Source: Cyclina sinensis (taxonomy: Eukaryota > Mollusca > Bivalvia > Venerida > Veneridae). From it: DNA of 64,000 nt. This document shows, one piece after another, positions 22,701-35,677 of this stretch. The notes below the pieces were generated by a model, which was not told the DNA's origin, ran no database searches, and was given only the letters and a program-made list of their open reading frames with translations. The translations under genes were made by a program, and so were the position numbers. Position 1 is the first letter of the stretch, and the number at the start of each line of letters is the position of its first letter. The stretch is from positions 28,868,550-28,932,549 of the forward strand of contig JAAONU010000001.1 of NCBI GenBank assembly GCA_012932295.1, given 5' to 3'.

Positions 22701-25419
22701 TTTGGGTGTATAATATGAAATTTATGAAAACATTTCCAGTGGTACATATAAATTACGCTGTGGATTAGCACCAAAGGGCCATGTTGCCATTAGCATGATA
22801 GTTTCAGAACTTTTGAGTGAAGAAAATAGAACAAGATTGAATTTCATTACATACATTTTGTTTTAATAATTAATCTTTAATCATTTTGAAAGAGAGAGAA
22901 AAAGGAGAAGGATAAACCGAAAAATAAATATAAAGAAAGAAAGAAAGAGAGAAAGTTTGTGCTGGGTCTCTCACTGTGGTCTCCCTTTCACGAAACATCC
23001 TTTCCTGAGGTGTCATTTTCATGAATAATTATAGTTGCTTGTCGATCAAGTATACTATATTTGCTAGTTTTCTCCCTGTGGTCTTCCCCTCCTGAAACAA
23101 CGCCCTCTCTGAGGCCCCATGGCATAGTGCAGTGACTAACTTAGGCTGCTCATAGTTCGGAAAACTACGGCAATTTCCGGAAATCTTTTGAAAGCGTCAG
23201 TACAGAGTATCCGGAAATAGCCGAATTTAAAATTTCTCATGATTTTGTGAACTTGCACGTTTTTTTCATGATTGTTCGCTCACAAAAAAAGTCGAACAAA
23301 GAGAAAAGAACACAGCCAGTTCAGTCGTGTGTGCTCTCTGGTGAGGTCGTGATCCAAGTCTGTGCACTTTTATTTGATATGAGGCGTATGGCGGGCTCTT
23401 TTGACTGTGCTGACAGAGGTTCTAGATGAAGGTAAGCTGATAATCCTCTTTACTTTTTTGAAAATTAAAATAAAATGCGATGGCGGGCTTTATTCCAGAT
23501 GTGTACCAAGGCAACTTTTGAAAATTGATTTGAGGCAATGGACACAAACTTGGACAGGCTGAAATATTTATGTTGTATATCTCTTTCAAAGTAGAGTATA
23601 ATTAGACCAGCTTTGCTTGCAAGGTTTTAAAATATTTGACTAATCTTTATTCTTGAATATTGTGTGACGAAATTGAAATGTAACTCTATAACTAGAAATA
23701 CCATTGAGTTTTCTGTTCTTGTTCCTGTTTGAGAAACTGAAGAAAAATCTCACTATCACCTGTGAAGTTATATGAGGGCTTGTGTCATTTTTCAATTCAC
23801 TTTATTGATATCTCTTGTCCCTCAAAATGATTTTGAATTAGTATCACCTGTGTTGCTTCAATTTTCAGAGTTACACAGCTTGAGACTTTTTTGGAGGAGA
23901 CAAGGACAGTCTGAACTGATATGTATCACAGCTAGAAGATAAAGATCCCACAATGTGTGACCTACGCCAAAGTAAGCTAACAGCCATTTTTATACAACCT
24001 CACATTTTAAAGCCGTGACCAGCAAGTGAAAATCACTTGAAAGGGTCCAGGAAATTACAGATTTGCGCATGCTTTCTACTCTGACATGCTAGCTATCAGC
24101 TCATTTTTTTTGTTAGAGAGGGTTTTTTTCTCCCAAAAGAGGTATTGTTTTCTTCCATCTAGATATATTCAAATTTTCAATATGAGTTTTCAAACAGAAA
24201 TGCGTACAGTTTAAACTGTTTTGGGGCAAATAATAGTTTAAGAGGGAGGAAGCCCGAGAATATTTTGTAAAATATTTCAAATATAAGATCACACAAGATC
24301 TGTATGTTTTAGCTCACCTGTATCTTTAAGCTCACCTGTATCTTTTAGCTCACCTTTGTTCAATACAGAACCTGTGGTTGCACTGGCAACAGATAAGTAA
24401 AAGAATCCACACATTTTGAGTACACAGATGGTCTGTTACTGGCATGGCTTCTGACCTGTAGAGGACTTCTGTATATTGCTTGCAATACTCCAGTACTTTG
24501 TTTTTATTCATGTTGTTTATTCTTCTTTCCATAGGTATTCCTGAGCATCTCAATGAGGTTGGAGAAAGAAAGAAGAAATACAGCAGATGTTTATGTTGGA
24601 TACAGAATACAAACTCATGAAGACCAGAGACCTTATATAAGGTGTGTGTGAAGACCGAGGTTTGTGGAATAATGTTTGAAAATGTATGAAAATCTTTGTT
24701 AATTTTTTCTCGGTGGAAGTTCTTAACAGAAAAAGAAAAATTCTAAATCATTGAACAATAGTTGGAATGAACAGAAGTTTGTAGAATTTTTGAACTTAAA
24801 GTTAACTGGTTTTGACTTTCTAAAAAAAGGTATTGTTTGCCAGATGATATTGTTGTAATTTCAAAGTTACTTACGCAAACCTGTTTACAAATAGAGCTAA
24901 TTAATGATTAGATATTTTAAACCACTTTGATTTTGCAACTACAGACATTGAAAAAAGTCTTACACTGAAACAGAGCTGTGTAAAATCGACACAAAAATAA
25001 GTTTTATTTATAAAAGGTATGACACATAAAGGAAATAATTCTAAACGAACATACTGGAAATAAACAAAAACACTGAGTTAAATGATTGGTAAAAAATGAA
25101 ATTGGGACAGAGAGATAATGGGTTAATTAATTAAAGACTGCTCTGTCATACAGTGATTCCTGACGGAATTTTAAAACAAAATATTACAAATTGTGAGGCA
25201 TATCACATGGAGGCTGTGTGTCACAAACTTGTGTGAGCATGCGTATTGACTTTTTGTTTAAACCTTTTCATGTAGAACACTTTCCTGCTCATATCTTTAT
25301 TACTACTCATGTTGATTTAAATTATTAATCAGGTTTATCGATCTATTCACCAGGTCAGATAACTTTTGAATGATCTTTAAATACAAGTTTTGGCCCTTAT
25401 TTGAAATTTGGTTTAAACT

Positions 25420-25642
25420 AAATTTGCATCCAATACACTGTCAGTCAGGTACAATTAACTAAGAAAATACTTGTAAGCTTCTGGGTATTCAAACTAATGC
25501 AGAAAAGACCATTTAAGTCTACAGGTTAAAACTAAATTTGCATCCAAGACACTGTCAGTCAGGTACAATTAACTATGAAAATATGTTTAAGCTTATGGAT
25601 ATTAAAACTAAATCAGAAAAGACCATTTAAGTCTACAGGGCT
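25420..25642. repeat. Two direct copies of a 110-bp unit
   Basis: The segment with ACTAAATTTGCATCCAA, ACACTGTCAGTCAGGTACAA and GACCATTTAAGTCTACAGG occurs at about 25422-25525 and again at 25530-25639 with few changes. Confidence 0.85.
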
Positions 25643-25959
25643 ATCAGGCAGTCACGTTAGTAACTTTTGACTGAATTTAATGCAATTATTTTACTTCTTA
25701 ATCATAACAGAGTTGCCAAAACATTGACAGTAGAAGAAATACAGTAACAAAACTCCTGAAACAAGATTGTGAAGTATGTATTTCAGAATTCTTCAGCATG
25801 TAGTTTATATTGTTCAGTTGTGTTAGTTGCACATATTTGTTTGTTTTCTGTAGATTTGAGTTGATTTGTTATGTTTCCAGTTCAAGTCTGTTAATGGGGT
25901 TTGGATTCTGTTTGTCAATTATTGCTATATATTTTGATTTTGCTGACTTTTAAGTTGTA

Positions 25960-28900
25960 ATTGCAGTGGATAAAGTCTCAGGAAAGGTGAGGTGTAAGGG
26001 TAACTGTTTACATTTTTGAAAAACAACATGTGTACAATAATTTATATTTGTTTTAATTCTAGCTGTTAATAATAATTTGTTTTTCTTTTTCATACACCAT
26101 TTCAAGTCTCTGGGAGAGGTTTAGGAAAGACAAGGTTTTAAAGTATATTTGTGTTTTTAGCGTGTAGTTTATGTTGCTTTTGTTCTTTTAGTTGCACTTG
26201 TTGTTTATTTTTATTGTTTATTTGTGTTAATTTGTTATGTTTCCAGTTCTAGTCTATAAATGTAGTTTTTGTTAGCATGTTAAGTATGATACTTTTGCTT
26301 TTTTTTAATTTGTTATGTTTGTGGTTTGAATGATTTTTTTGTTAAATTGATTATTGCTATATTTTGATTTTGCTAATATTTACATTACAGTTGCAGAGGG
26401 TATGGTCTATAGAAAGGTAAGATCTAGGCAATGTTGCTCAGTTAACAGTTTGATAAATTGGCTTATCTTTTGTATATAAGTATGAATTTGGGCTGCCACT
26501 AATATTTTGTTTTTTTCTTTTCATTAACCAACCTGAGAGTTTGGAAGAGATTGATGAAAGATTGAATACAGAATCTTGACTCCAGAGTTTTAAGGTTTAT
26601 TTGATTTCTTTAGCATGTAGTTTATATGTTATTTTAATGTTATTTGCACTTGCTGTTTGTTTTTGCTGATGATTTCTATTAATTTGTTGTGTTTCAAGCT
26701 CTAGTGTACTTAGGGTTTGTTTGCATGTGAGTTATGTATAATTTTGTAGCTTTGTGTTTATTTGTGATTTTTTGAGGTTTTGATTTTGTTTGTCACTTTA
26801 TTGTCATATATTTATTTTACATATTATAAAATACAATTTTAGAGTGTAAAGTCTAAAGTAAGGTGGGGTATAAGGTACATGTATATTGCTCAGTTTACAA
26901 TTTCAAATTTAGCCTGTCTTTTATATAAGTTTGAATTTAGGCAGCCTCGCTAATATTGTTTTCTTTTTATATTCCATCATGTAAGTCTGGAAGAAGTTGA
27001 TGAAAGATGGAATGTAGCATTTGGACTCCTGAAACAAAGTTTTCAGGTATATTTGATTTCTTAAGCATGTATTTTTATCTTACTTTTGTTAAGTTGCACT
27101 TGTTTTTTATTTTTGCTTTGATTTCAATTAATTTGATTTTTATCTCGTTCCAATTTTTTAATCTGGGGTGTGCACAATTTGTTGTTTCCAGTTCTTATCT
27201 ATTAATGCAGGGTTTGTTTGCATGTATGTTAGGTGAAATACTATTGCCTTGTCTTATTTTGTTATTTTCGGGGTTTGGATTTTTTTTACTTTATTGTCAA
27301 ATATTAATGTTGCTAATTATTTTAAAATAATTTCAGAGAAAAGGTTTACAGGAAGGTAATATCTAAGGTAAAGTTGCTCAGTTAACAGTTTCAAAATCAG
27401 CATGTTAAGTATGATACTTTTGCTTTGTGTTAATTTGTTATGTTTGTGGTTTGAATAATGTTTTGTTAAACTGATTATTGCTATATTTTGATTTTGATTA
27501 TATTGTACATTACAGTTGCAGAGGGTATGGTCTAAAGAAAGGTAAGATCTAGGTGAAGTTGCTCAGTTAACAGTTTGATAAATTGGCTTTTATTATCTTT
27601 TGTGTAAGTTTTAATTTAGGCTGTCACTAAATTCTGTTTTTCTTTTTTTTCATGAACCATCCTGAGAGTCCGGAAGATGTTGAATAAAGATGGAATGCAG
27701 CATCTGGACTCCTTAAGAAGGTTTTAAGGTATATTTCATTTCTTTAGCATGTAATTTTTATATTGCTTTTGTTATGTTAGTAACACTTGCTGTTTGTTTT
27801 TGCTGTTGATTTCTATTAATTTATGTTTCCAGTTCTTATCAATAAATGTGGGGTACGCACATTTTTTGTTAGGTAAATAATTGCTTTATTTTATTATGCT
27901 GATTATTATAATACAATTTCAGAGGATAAGGTCTAATGAAAAGAAAGGTCAAAGGTAAAGTTGTTCATTTTACAGTTTGAAAAAGCTTTTGAGTAAGTTT
28001 TAACTTGGGTTGTAACTAATAGATTGTTTATCTTTTTTCATATTCCATTATGAGAGTCTGGAAAAGGTTGATGAAAGATGGAATCCAGCATCTGGACTCT
28101 AGAAACAAGGTTTGAAGGTATATTTTATTTTGTTAGCATGTAGTTTTTATGCTCCTTTTTTGTTTTAGTTGCTTGTTGTTTGTTTTTGATGTAGATTTCT
28201 ATTAATTTGTTGTGTTTCCAGATTTATCTATTAATGCAGGTGTTGTTTGCATGTATGTTATGTAAAATACTGTTGTTTTGTACTGTTTTATTATTTTGGG
28301 GTTTGAATTTTGTTTGTAAAGAATTTCTTTATTGTCATTTATTCATTTTGCTAAATATTATATTATACTTTCAGAGGATGAGGTCTAGAGAAAGGTAAGA
28401 TCTAGGATAAAGTTGATCATTTTACAGTTTCAGAGTCAGCTTTTTTTATCAGTTTTAATTTGGGTTGTAACTAATATATTGTTTTTTTTCTTTGCTTATA
28501 CAATCCTGAGAATCTGGACGAGGTTGATGAAAGATGGAATGCAGCATCTGGACTCCTTAAGAAGGTTTTAAGGTATATTTCATTTCGTTAGCATGTAATT
28601 TTTATGTTGCTTTTGTTGCATTAGTAACACTTGCTGTTTGTTTTTGCTGTTGTTTTCTATTAATTTGTTATGTTTCCAGTTCTAATTAATAAATGTGGGG
28701 TACGCACATTTTTTGTTATGTAAATTATTGCTTTACTATAATTTTGATTTTGCTGATTTTTACATTTCAGTTGCAGAGGATAAGGTCCAAAGAAAGGTGA
28801 GGTCCTAGGTATAGTTGCTCATTTTACAGTTTGAAAATCAGCCTGTCTTTTGTATAAGTTTTAATTTGGGCTGCTGCTTATATAGTATTTGTCTTTTTCA

Positions 28901-31565
28901 TATACCATCCTGAGAGTCTGGAAGAGGTTGGTGAAAGATGGAATACAGCATCTAAACCCCTGAAACAAGGTTTTAAGGTATATTTGATTTCTTTAGCATG
29001 TAATTATTATTTTACTTTGATTGTACGTGTTAGTTGCACTTGTTGTTTGTTTTTGCTGTTGATTTCTATTTTATTTATAATGTTTCCAGTTTTAGGTTTT
29101 GTTAGCATGCATTGATTTGTTTAATACTGTGGCTTTATGTTGATTTGTTATTTTGGTGGTTCGAGTTTATTTTTTTTTCTTTATTGTCATATATTTATTT
29201 TGCTAATTATTATATTACAATTTCAGAGGATAATGAAAGGAAGGTCAAAGGTAAAGTTGTTCATTTTACAGTTTGAAAAAGCCTATTTTTGAGTAAGTTT
29301 TAACTTGGGTTGTAACTAATAGATTGTTTATCTTTTTTCATATTCCATTTTGAGAGTCTGAAAAAGGTTGATGAAAGATGGAATCCAGCATCTGGACTCC
29401 AGAAACAAGGTTTGAAGGTATATTTTAATTAATTTGTTATGTTTCCAGTTCTAATCAATAAATGTGGGGTACGCACATTTTTTGTTATGTAAATTATTGC
29501 TTTACTATAATTTTGATTTTGCTGATTTTTACATTTCAGTTGCAGAGGATAAGGTCCAAAGAAAGGTGAGGTCCTAGGTATAGTTGCTCATTTTACAGTT
29601 TGAAAATCAGCCTGTCTTTTGTATAAGTTTTAATTTGGGCTGCTGCTTATATAGTATTTGTCTTTTTCATATACCATCCTGAGAGTCTGGAAGAGGTTGG
29701 TGAAAGATGGAATACAGCATCTAAACCCCTGAAACAAGGTTTTAAGGTATATTTGATTTCTTTAGCATGTAATTTTTATTTTACTTTGATTGTACGTGTT
29801 AGTTGCACTTGTTGTTTGTTTTTGCTGTTGATTTCTATTTTATTTATAATGTTTCCAGTTTTAGGTTTTGTTAGCATGCATTGATTTGTTTAATACTGTG
29901 GCTTTATGTTGATTTGTTATTTTGGTGGTTCGAGTTTAGTTTTTTTTTCTTTATTGTCATATATTTATTTTGCTAAATATTATATTACAATTTCAGAGGA
30001 TAATGAAAGGAAGGTCAAAGGTAAAGTTATTCATTTTACAGTTTGAAAAAGCCTATTTTTGAGTAAGTTTTAACTTGGGTTGTAACTAATAGATTGTTTA
30101 TCTTTTTTCATATTCCATTTTGAGAGTCTGGAAAAGGTTGATGAAAGATGGAATCCAGCATCTGGACTCCAGAAACAAGGTTTGAAGGTATATTTTATTT
30201 TGTTAGCATGTAGTTTTTATGCTCCTTTTTTGTTTTAGTTGCTTGTTGTTTGTTTTTGATGTAGATTTCTATTAATTTGTTGTGTTTCCAGATTTATCTA
30301 TTAATGCAGGTGTTGTTTGCATGTATGTTATGTAAAATACTGTTGTTTTGTACTGTTTTATTATTTTGGGGTTTAGATTTTGTTTGTAAAGAATTTCTTT
30401 ATTGTCATATATTTATTTTGCTAAATATTATATTATACTTTCAGAGGATGAGGTCCAAAGAAAGGTAAGATCTAAGATAAAGTTGATCATTTTACAGTTT
30501 CAGAGTCAGTCTATTTTTATCAGTTTTAATTTGGGTTGTAACTAATATATTGTTTTTTTTATTTGCATATACAATCCTGAGAATCTGGAAGATGTTGATT
30601 AAAGATGGAATGCAGCATCTGGACTCCTTAAGAAGGTTTTAAGGTATATTTCATTTCTTTAGCATGTAATTTTTATGTTGCTTTTGTTGTGTTAGTTGAA
30701 CTTGCTGTTTGTTTTGCTGTTGTTTTCTATTAATTTGTTATGTTTCCAGTTCTAATCAATAAATGTGGGGTACGCACATTTTTTGTTATGTAAATTATTG
30801 CTTTACTATAATTTTGATTTTGCTGATTTTTACATTTCAGTTGCAGAGGATAAGGTCCAAAGAAAGGTGAGGTCCTAGGTATAGTTGCTCATTTTACAGT
30901 TTGAAAATCAGCCTGTCTTTTGTATAAGTTTTAATTTGGGCTGCTGCTTATATAGTATTTGTCTTTTTCATATACCATATCCTGAGAGTCTGGAAGAGGT
31001 TGATGAAAGATGGAATGCAGCCTCTGGACTCCAGAAATAGGTTTTAAGGTGTATTTGATTTCTTTATTTTGCTTTTGTTGTGTTAGTTAAACTAGTTTTT
31101 GCTGTTAATATCTATTAATTTTTATGTTTCCAGTTCAAATGTTTTAACGAGGGTTTGCAGCCATGTTAAGCTATAAATAATATTGTTGTTTTTTGTTGAT
31201 TTGTTGTTTTTGTGGTTTGGATTTTGTTTGTCACTTTATTGTCATATATTTATTTTATTGATCATTTTTTACAATTTCAGAGGATAAGATCTAAAGAAAG
31301 GTAAGATTTCAGGTAAAGTTGCTCAGTTTACAGTTTGAATATCAGCCTATGTTTGTATAAGATTTAAATTGGGCTGTCACTGATATTATATATATGTATT
31401 TTTTTCGCAATGTTTTAAGGTATATTTGATTTCTTTATTATGTAATTTTTCTTTACCTAATATATTTTTTGTCTGTTTCATGTACCACCCTGAGAGTCTG
31501 GAAGAGGTTGTTGAAAGATGGATTGCAACATCTGGACTCCTGAAACAAGGTTTTAAAGTATATTA
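25960..31565 (+). repeat. Tandem array of paired exon-like modules, about 430 bp period
   Basis: Module 1 is a 20-nt block of the type AGGATAAGGTCTAAAGAAAG, preceded by TTTCAG or TTGCAG and followed by GTAAGA, GTGAGG or GTCAAA. It occurs at 25967, 26397, 26843, 27337, 27522, 27923, 28375, 28777, 29227, 29546, 29997, 30445, 30847 and 31281. Module 2 is about 63 nt, running from AGTCTGGAAGAGGTTGATG to CCTGAAACAAGGTTTTAAG before GTATAT, and lies between successive module 1 copies in about 13 versions. Nearly identical long segments recur, for example 28207-28398 and 30277-30468, so part of the array arose by recent duplication of multi-unit blocks. Module lengths (20 and 63) sum to 83, not a multiple of three. 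The short hydrophobic open frames at 27007-27330, 28207-28398 and 30277-30468 lie in the T-rich intron-like parts. Confidence 0.85.
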
Positions 31566-31739
31566 GCTTTACTTTGGGCTGTCACTATATACTGCTTCCA
31601 GGGTTCAAACCAGTACTGGCGCTTGTAAATTAACTCTTATGTAATTTATCAAGTGTTAATTTGTCCTGGTAGTGAATTTCTTTGTAAACTTAGATCTTTG
31701 TATATAGAGTGTTCTTTGTATATTTTAAAGGCAATTAGG

Positions 31740-34500
31740 AAAGATTATAGTGACACGAATGATTGGAAAGCAGCTTGGCGGGATGGTGATATGGATGGGT
31801 GGATGACTACATGGACAGGACTGGTGTTAGAATAGATGAATGGTTTTATACAGGATTAACAGGATTAATAGAATTACAGGATTATTCAGAATTAATGACA
31901 AAATACACACCAATGCCCCAAATTATTTGTAAGGTTTGTGAAATTAAATGTTGGATAAATATATGACCTTAAAATGTTTTACTGGTATGTCCATTAAATG
32001 TCTTTGCAAGTTGATGTTAAAGATGGATTAACAATTAAGGTTTCTATATTAAGGAAATGGGCATCTAAAGAAAAGCAAATGAGAATGGACATCTATTTCA
32101 TTATCAAATGAGTGCATTGGTAATCATTTGACAGCAGAGTTTCTTCAATCTAGACATAGAATGTGAAGAATTTTCAACAAAAGCCATAAAGTCAAGAAGA
32201 CGGACCTGGCAGTAAGACACAAACGTTCTAGGAGAAGTTATTGATGTTTATTGACAAAATACTGCAATGGTAAGTCCAGTACAGTTGTCATATTGATGGA
32301 GACATCTTTTTTGTCTCTGAAGAGCTTTAGTTAAAACACAGATGAAAAACTACAGAATTGAAAATTATATGAACATAAGGTTTACAATTGTACTGTATTC
32401 TTGTATTAGTTGTTTGTCTGCCAAGAGAAGTCTAGAATGTCGAGATCATGCATAATTGAAGACTACAGGAGCTTTGTTTGGTAGTTATTTCTGATATTTG
32501 GATGTCTGGAATATGCAACCAATGCCAGAATGAACCGGCCTTTTGAGAATTAAAATGCTTTGAATATTAAACTTGAATATGAAAATCGGTGTTTTATAAA
32601 ATACATTTGAAATATTTGGGGGAATCAAGATTATTACATTATATAAGTATTTTTAATACTGTATGACTAAACATCCATAGAAAGGATAGCAGTAATATGG
32701 ACAGATAATAGCATAGATGGATGGAGAAATGATTGGCAGGGGCTTGGATGGTGGGATGGCAGGCAGAATTGAAGTTGGCAATATGGGATAGGTGCATGGT
32801 AGCAGAAAGACAGGGAAATGAGGTCTACATGAATGAATGGATGGCAAGATTGACAGATGGGGGCATATCATCACAAAACACTATTGGACCAGAAATACAA
32901 GTTTTATGGAATTAAGTATTATAAATGTCTTTAAAATGATATGTCTAGTAAATTATTTTAAGCAGGCAAGTAGATTTCAAAAACAGATAAATTGAGGTTT
33001 CCAAATTAAGGATTTTCCTTTTTTAATGACCACCTACAGAAATAAAAGCAAAAACAAATAGTAAAAATTAAAATGGATTTTTTTAACCAGATGTTCTTTA
33101 TGAAATTTCAAGGCAGCAGAAGTAATAAATATGTTATTAGCTAATACCAGATTATAAATTAATATCATTTAAGATATGAGGAAAATGTAAGATTATTGGC
33201 TGTTTTTCTAATAGTTGCTGAATGGTTGGATGGCAGCTGCTTAAACCAGTCAATGGCAGCACAAAAAAGATGGCAACAACATGGACGATGGCATGGCAGC
33301 AAAATGAATGGATGGATGGCAGCTGTAGAAATGTATTGCAGCAACAAGGACAGGTTGATGGTAGGATTAACAGATGTCAGCACAGATGGTTAAATGGATG
33401 GCAGCAACATGGACAATGGCATGGTGGCACAGCTAGGTGGATGACAGCTTGGATGGCAACAACAATGATCAGTTGATGTCAAGATGAATAGGTGACAACA
33501 GAGAGGGATGGTTGAATGGGTGGCTGCAACATGGAAGCGGGGCTTGTGGAAGCTTGGTTATGAAGATGAGAACAATATTTAAGGTGACAGGGGTATGGCA
33601 GCTTGGATGGATGTCAGCACAGGTGAAAACATAAAATATGTATGATGGCAGCTTTGATGGATGTTGGCACAGATGTATGACAGTGACATGGATGGGGGTG
33701 GCAGCAACATGGAAGTGTGGTGGCGTTTTGAATGGATGAGAGCACAGATTGGTAGCAGAATGGATAACAGTGACATGGACAGGTAGTTTTCTGCATTGAC
33801 AGATGAAGACTACATTGATGAGTGGATATGGCTTGGATGGAATGAGCATACAGGATTAGTTTTAAACATGTTAAAGGTTTGTGGAGTTTTTTTAAAGACA
33901 AAGGTTTTTAAATTGATTTGTCCAGTTAGTTTGTTGCATTTTGTTAAGCAAGCGATTAATTAGAAAATATCTAAGGTTACTAAATCAGGGAATTTCTTTC
34001 TTTCAATCAGCACCTTTAGAAATAAAAGCTTTAAAAATGTGGAAAAAAATGTATCATTAATTTGTGCCTGCATAAAATGTCATTCTAAGGCAGATACATA
34101 TTGTGTGGTGAATTTTTAAAGGGTTGATGGCAGGATGAACAGGTTTCAACACAGAGGGATGGTTGAATGGATGGCTGCGACATGGATGGGGCAGCTTGGT
34201 TAGGAGGATGGCAACAACATTGAAGGGGACAGGGGCATGAAATCTTGGATAGATGTTGACACAGTGGGTTGGGTGAATGGATGGTGATGACAAGAATGAT
34301 GGATAGCAGCAACATGGAAGTGTGGTGGGCATGACATTTTGGACTGTTGTCTGCACAGGTGGATAGCATAATGGATAGTGGCAAAACGGATAGGCAGATG
34401 ACTGCATTGATAGATGATGACTACACTGATGAGTGGATATGCCTTGAATGGATGTCATCATAGATGTGAGCATACAAGATTAACTGGGGATTCAGAATTA
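31740..34500. repeat. GGATGG-rich diverged repeats
   Basis: Clusters of GGATGG, GGCAGCAACATGGA and TGGATGGCAGC lie at about 31760-31850, 32640-32890, 33220-33850 and 34110-34490. They are separated by similar linkers (AAATTGATTTGTCCAGT-like and CAGAAATAAAAGC). The blocks at 33815 and 34428 share TGATGAGTGGATATG. The array looks like four diverged copies of a 0.6-1 kb module. The open frames on both strands here are repeat-driven and histidine/proline- or tryptophan-biased without a domain. Confidence 0.7.
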
Positions 34501-34860
34501 TTGACAAAATACTGATCAGGACTTCATCTGGAGAAGGTAGGATTTTTTGCTCTTTTTAATGTATTATTAAACTACCACATGTGCTTTATTAATCACCATG
34601 TCCATCCATTCATTTAGACTTTTTTCTTCTACTTTTCCATTTGGTGTTGTCATTGACTCCTTGATTTAACTGCAAGATATCTCTTAGTATTACTGGTAGT
34701 GGTTACTAATGTATTAAATTATTTGAGACATATTTACATAATTTCTGGTTAAATTATATTGTATTATTTATTTTCAACAAAACTGAAAATCTGACTACTT
34801 AGTTTCATTTGTTAGTGTCAGCCTAGCTTTTTGAACATATTTTGTACTATTATGTTTCAG

Positions 34861-35677
34861 TTCATAAGTCAGCAGGTTCAGGAATTCAGACCAAAAACCA
34901 CTGAGCTGCAACAAGATGGCTGCATGAATACCAAAGAAGCAGTCAACACATCTGACATTAACCAAAGATAAAAGTGGTGACATACCTGCTGGTTTCTCAA
35001 GCAATATGAGTAAATCTGCTACACCAAACTTGTCATCATATATTCAGTTTAGGAGCTCAGTCTATAAGGACTTTAAGTACTACAGCCATGATCTTCAAGG
35101 TAAAGTGACAAAAGTTTATTTTGAATTGTTTAGTTCAATAATTTATACTGATTATTTATTAAACAGTATATAAATGACTGTTTTCTATTCCAAGCAGTTT
35201 AAATTTTCCCTTCAAATTTGATAAAATATATTTTAAATGAAGGAGGGTACATATATTGTGATGTCTTGACATAAAATATATAGTTTTTGTACACTCCATC
35301 TCCCAAAAATAGTAATATCAACCATCACTAGACTTGCTGGATTTATTAGGTTGATCAGTTGCCAGTGACATAACCACATTTAGCATCCTTATCAATAATC
35401 TTATGTTTTTTTTTTCAGAAATGCTCATGGCTGAAAATACTAATCAAATACAGTCTGTACTTCACATGTTTTTAATGAGTTATAAAAACATTTTTTTACT
35501 TCCAGTTCTTTATCTTTGATGAATTCACAAAGGAGTTAATGGTGTAATGCCAAAAGTGTAATATTGATTCTATATTTCAGGTATGCAAGTTTGTTGTATT
35601 TCTCATCTGCAGAAGAAATTCTTCTCAGAGGACAAAAAAACTGAACTTTTTAACCAAAGAAAATACTCCTGATCAAG
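34861..35677 (+). other. Two exon-like blocks with a short open frame
   Basis: Block one (about 34861-35100) follows TATGTTTCAG and ends CTTCAAG before GTAAAG. In one frame it is open from about 34930, including MSKSATPNLSSYIQFRSSVY and ending HDLQ. Block two is 35581-35677, between TATATTTCAG and GTAATA. Joining them in phase continues the frame for about 31 more codons to a stop. I recognise no family, and no upstream exon supplies a clear start. It may be part of the candidate non-coding transcript or a small unrecognised protein. Confidence 0.3.

Noticed and set aside
28207..30468. Two near-identical hydrophobic 63-residue frames
   Set aside because: They sit in T-rich spacer of the tandem array; the likeness reflects DNA duplication, not a conserved membrane protein.
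33469..34473. Histidine- and proline-rich frames on the minus strand (126 and 138 residues)
   Set aside because: They are the complement of GGATGG/GGCAGC repeats and show no domain or splice support.
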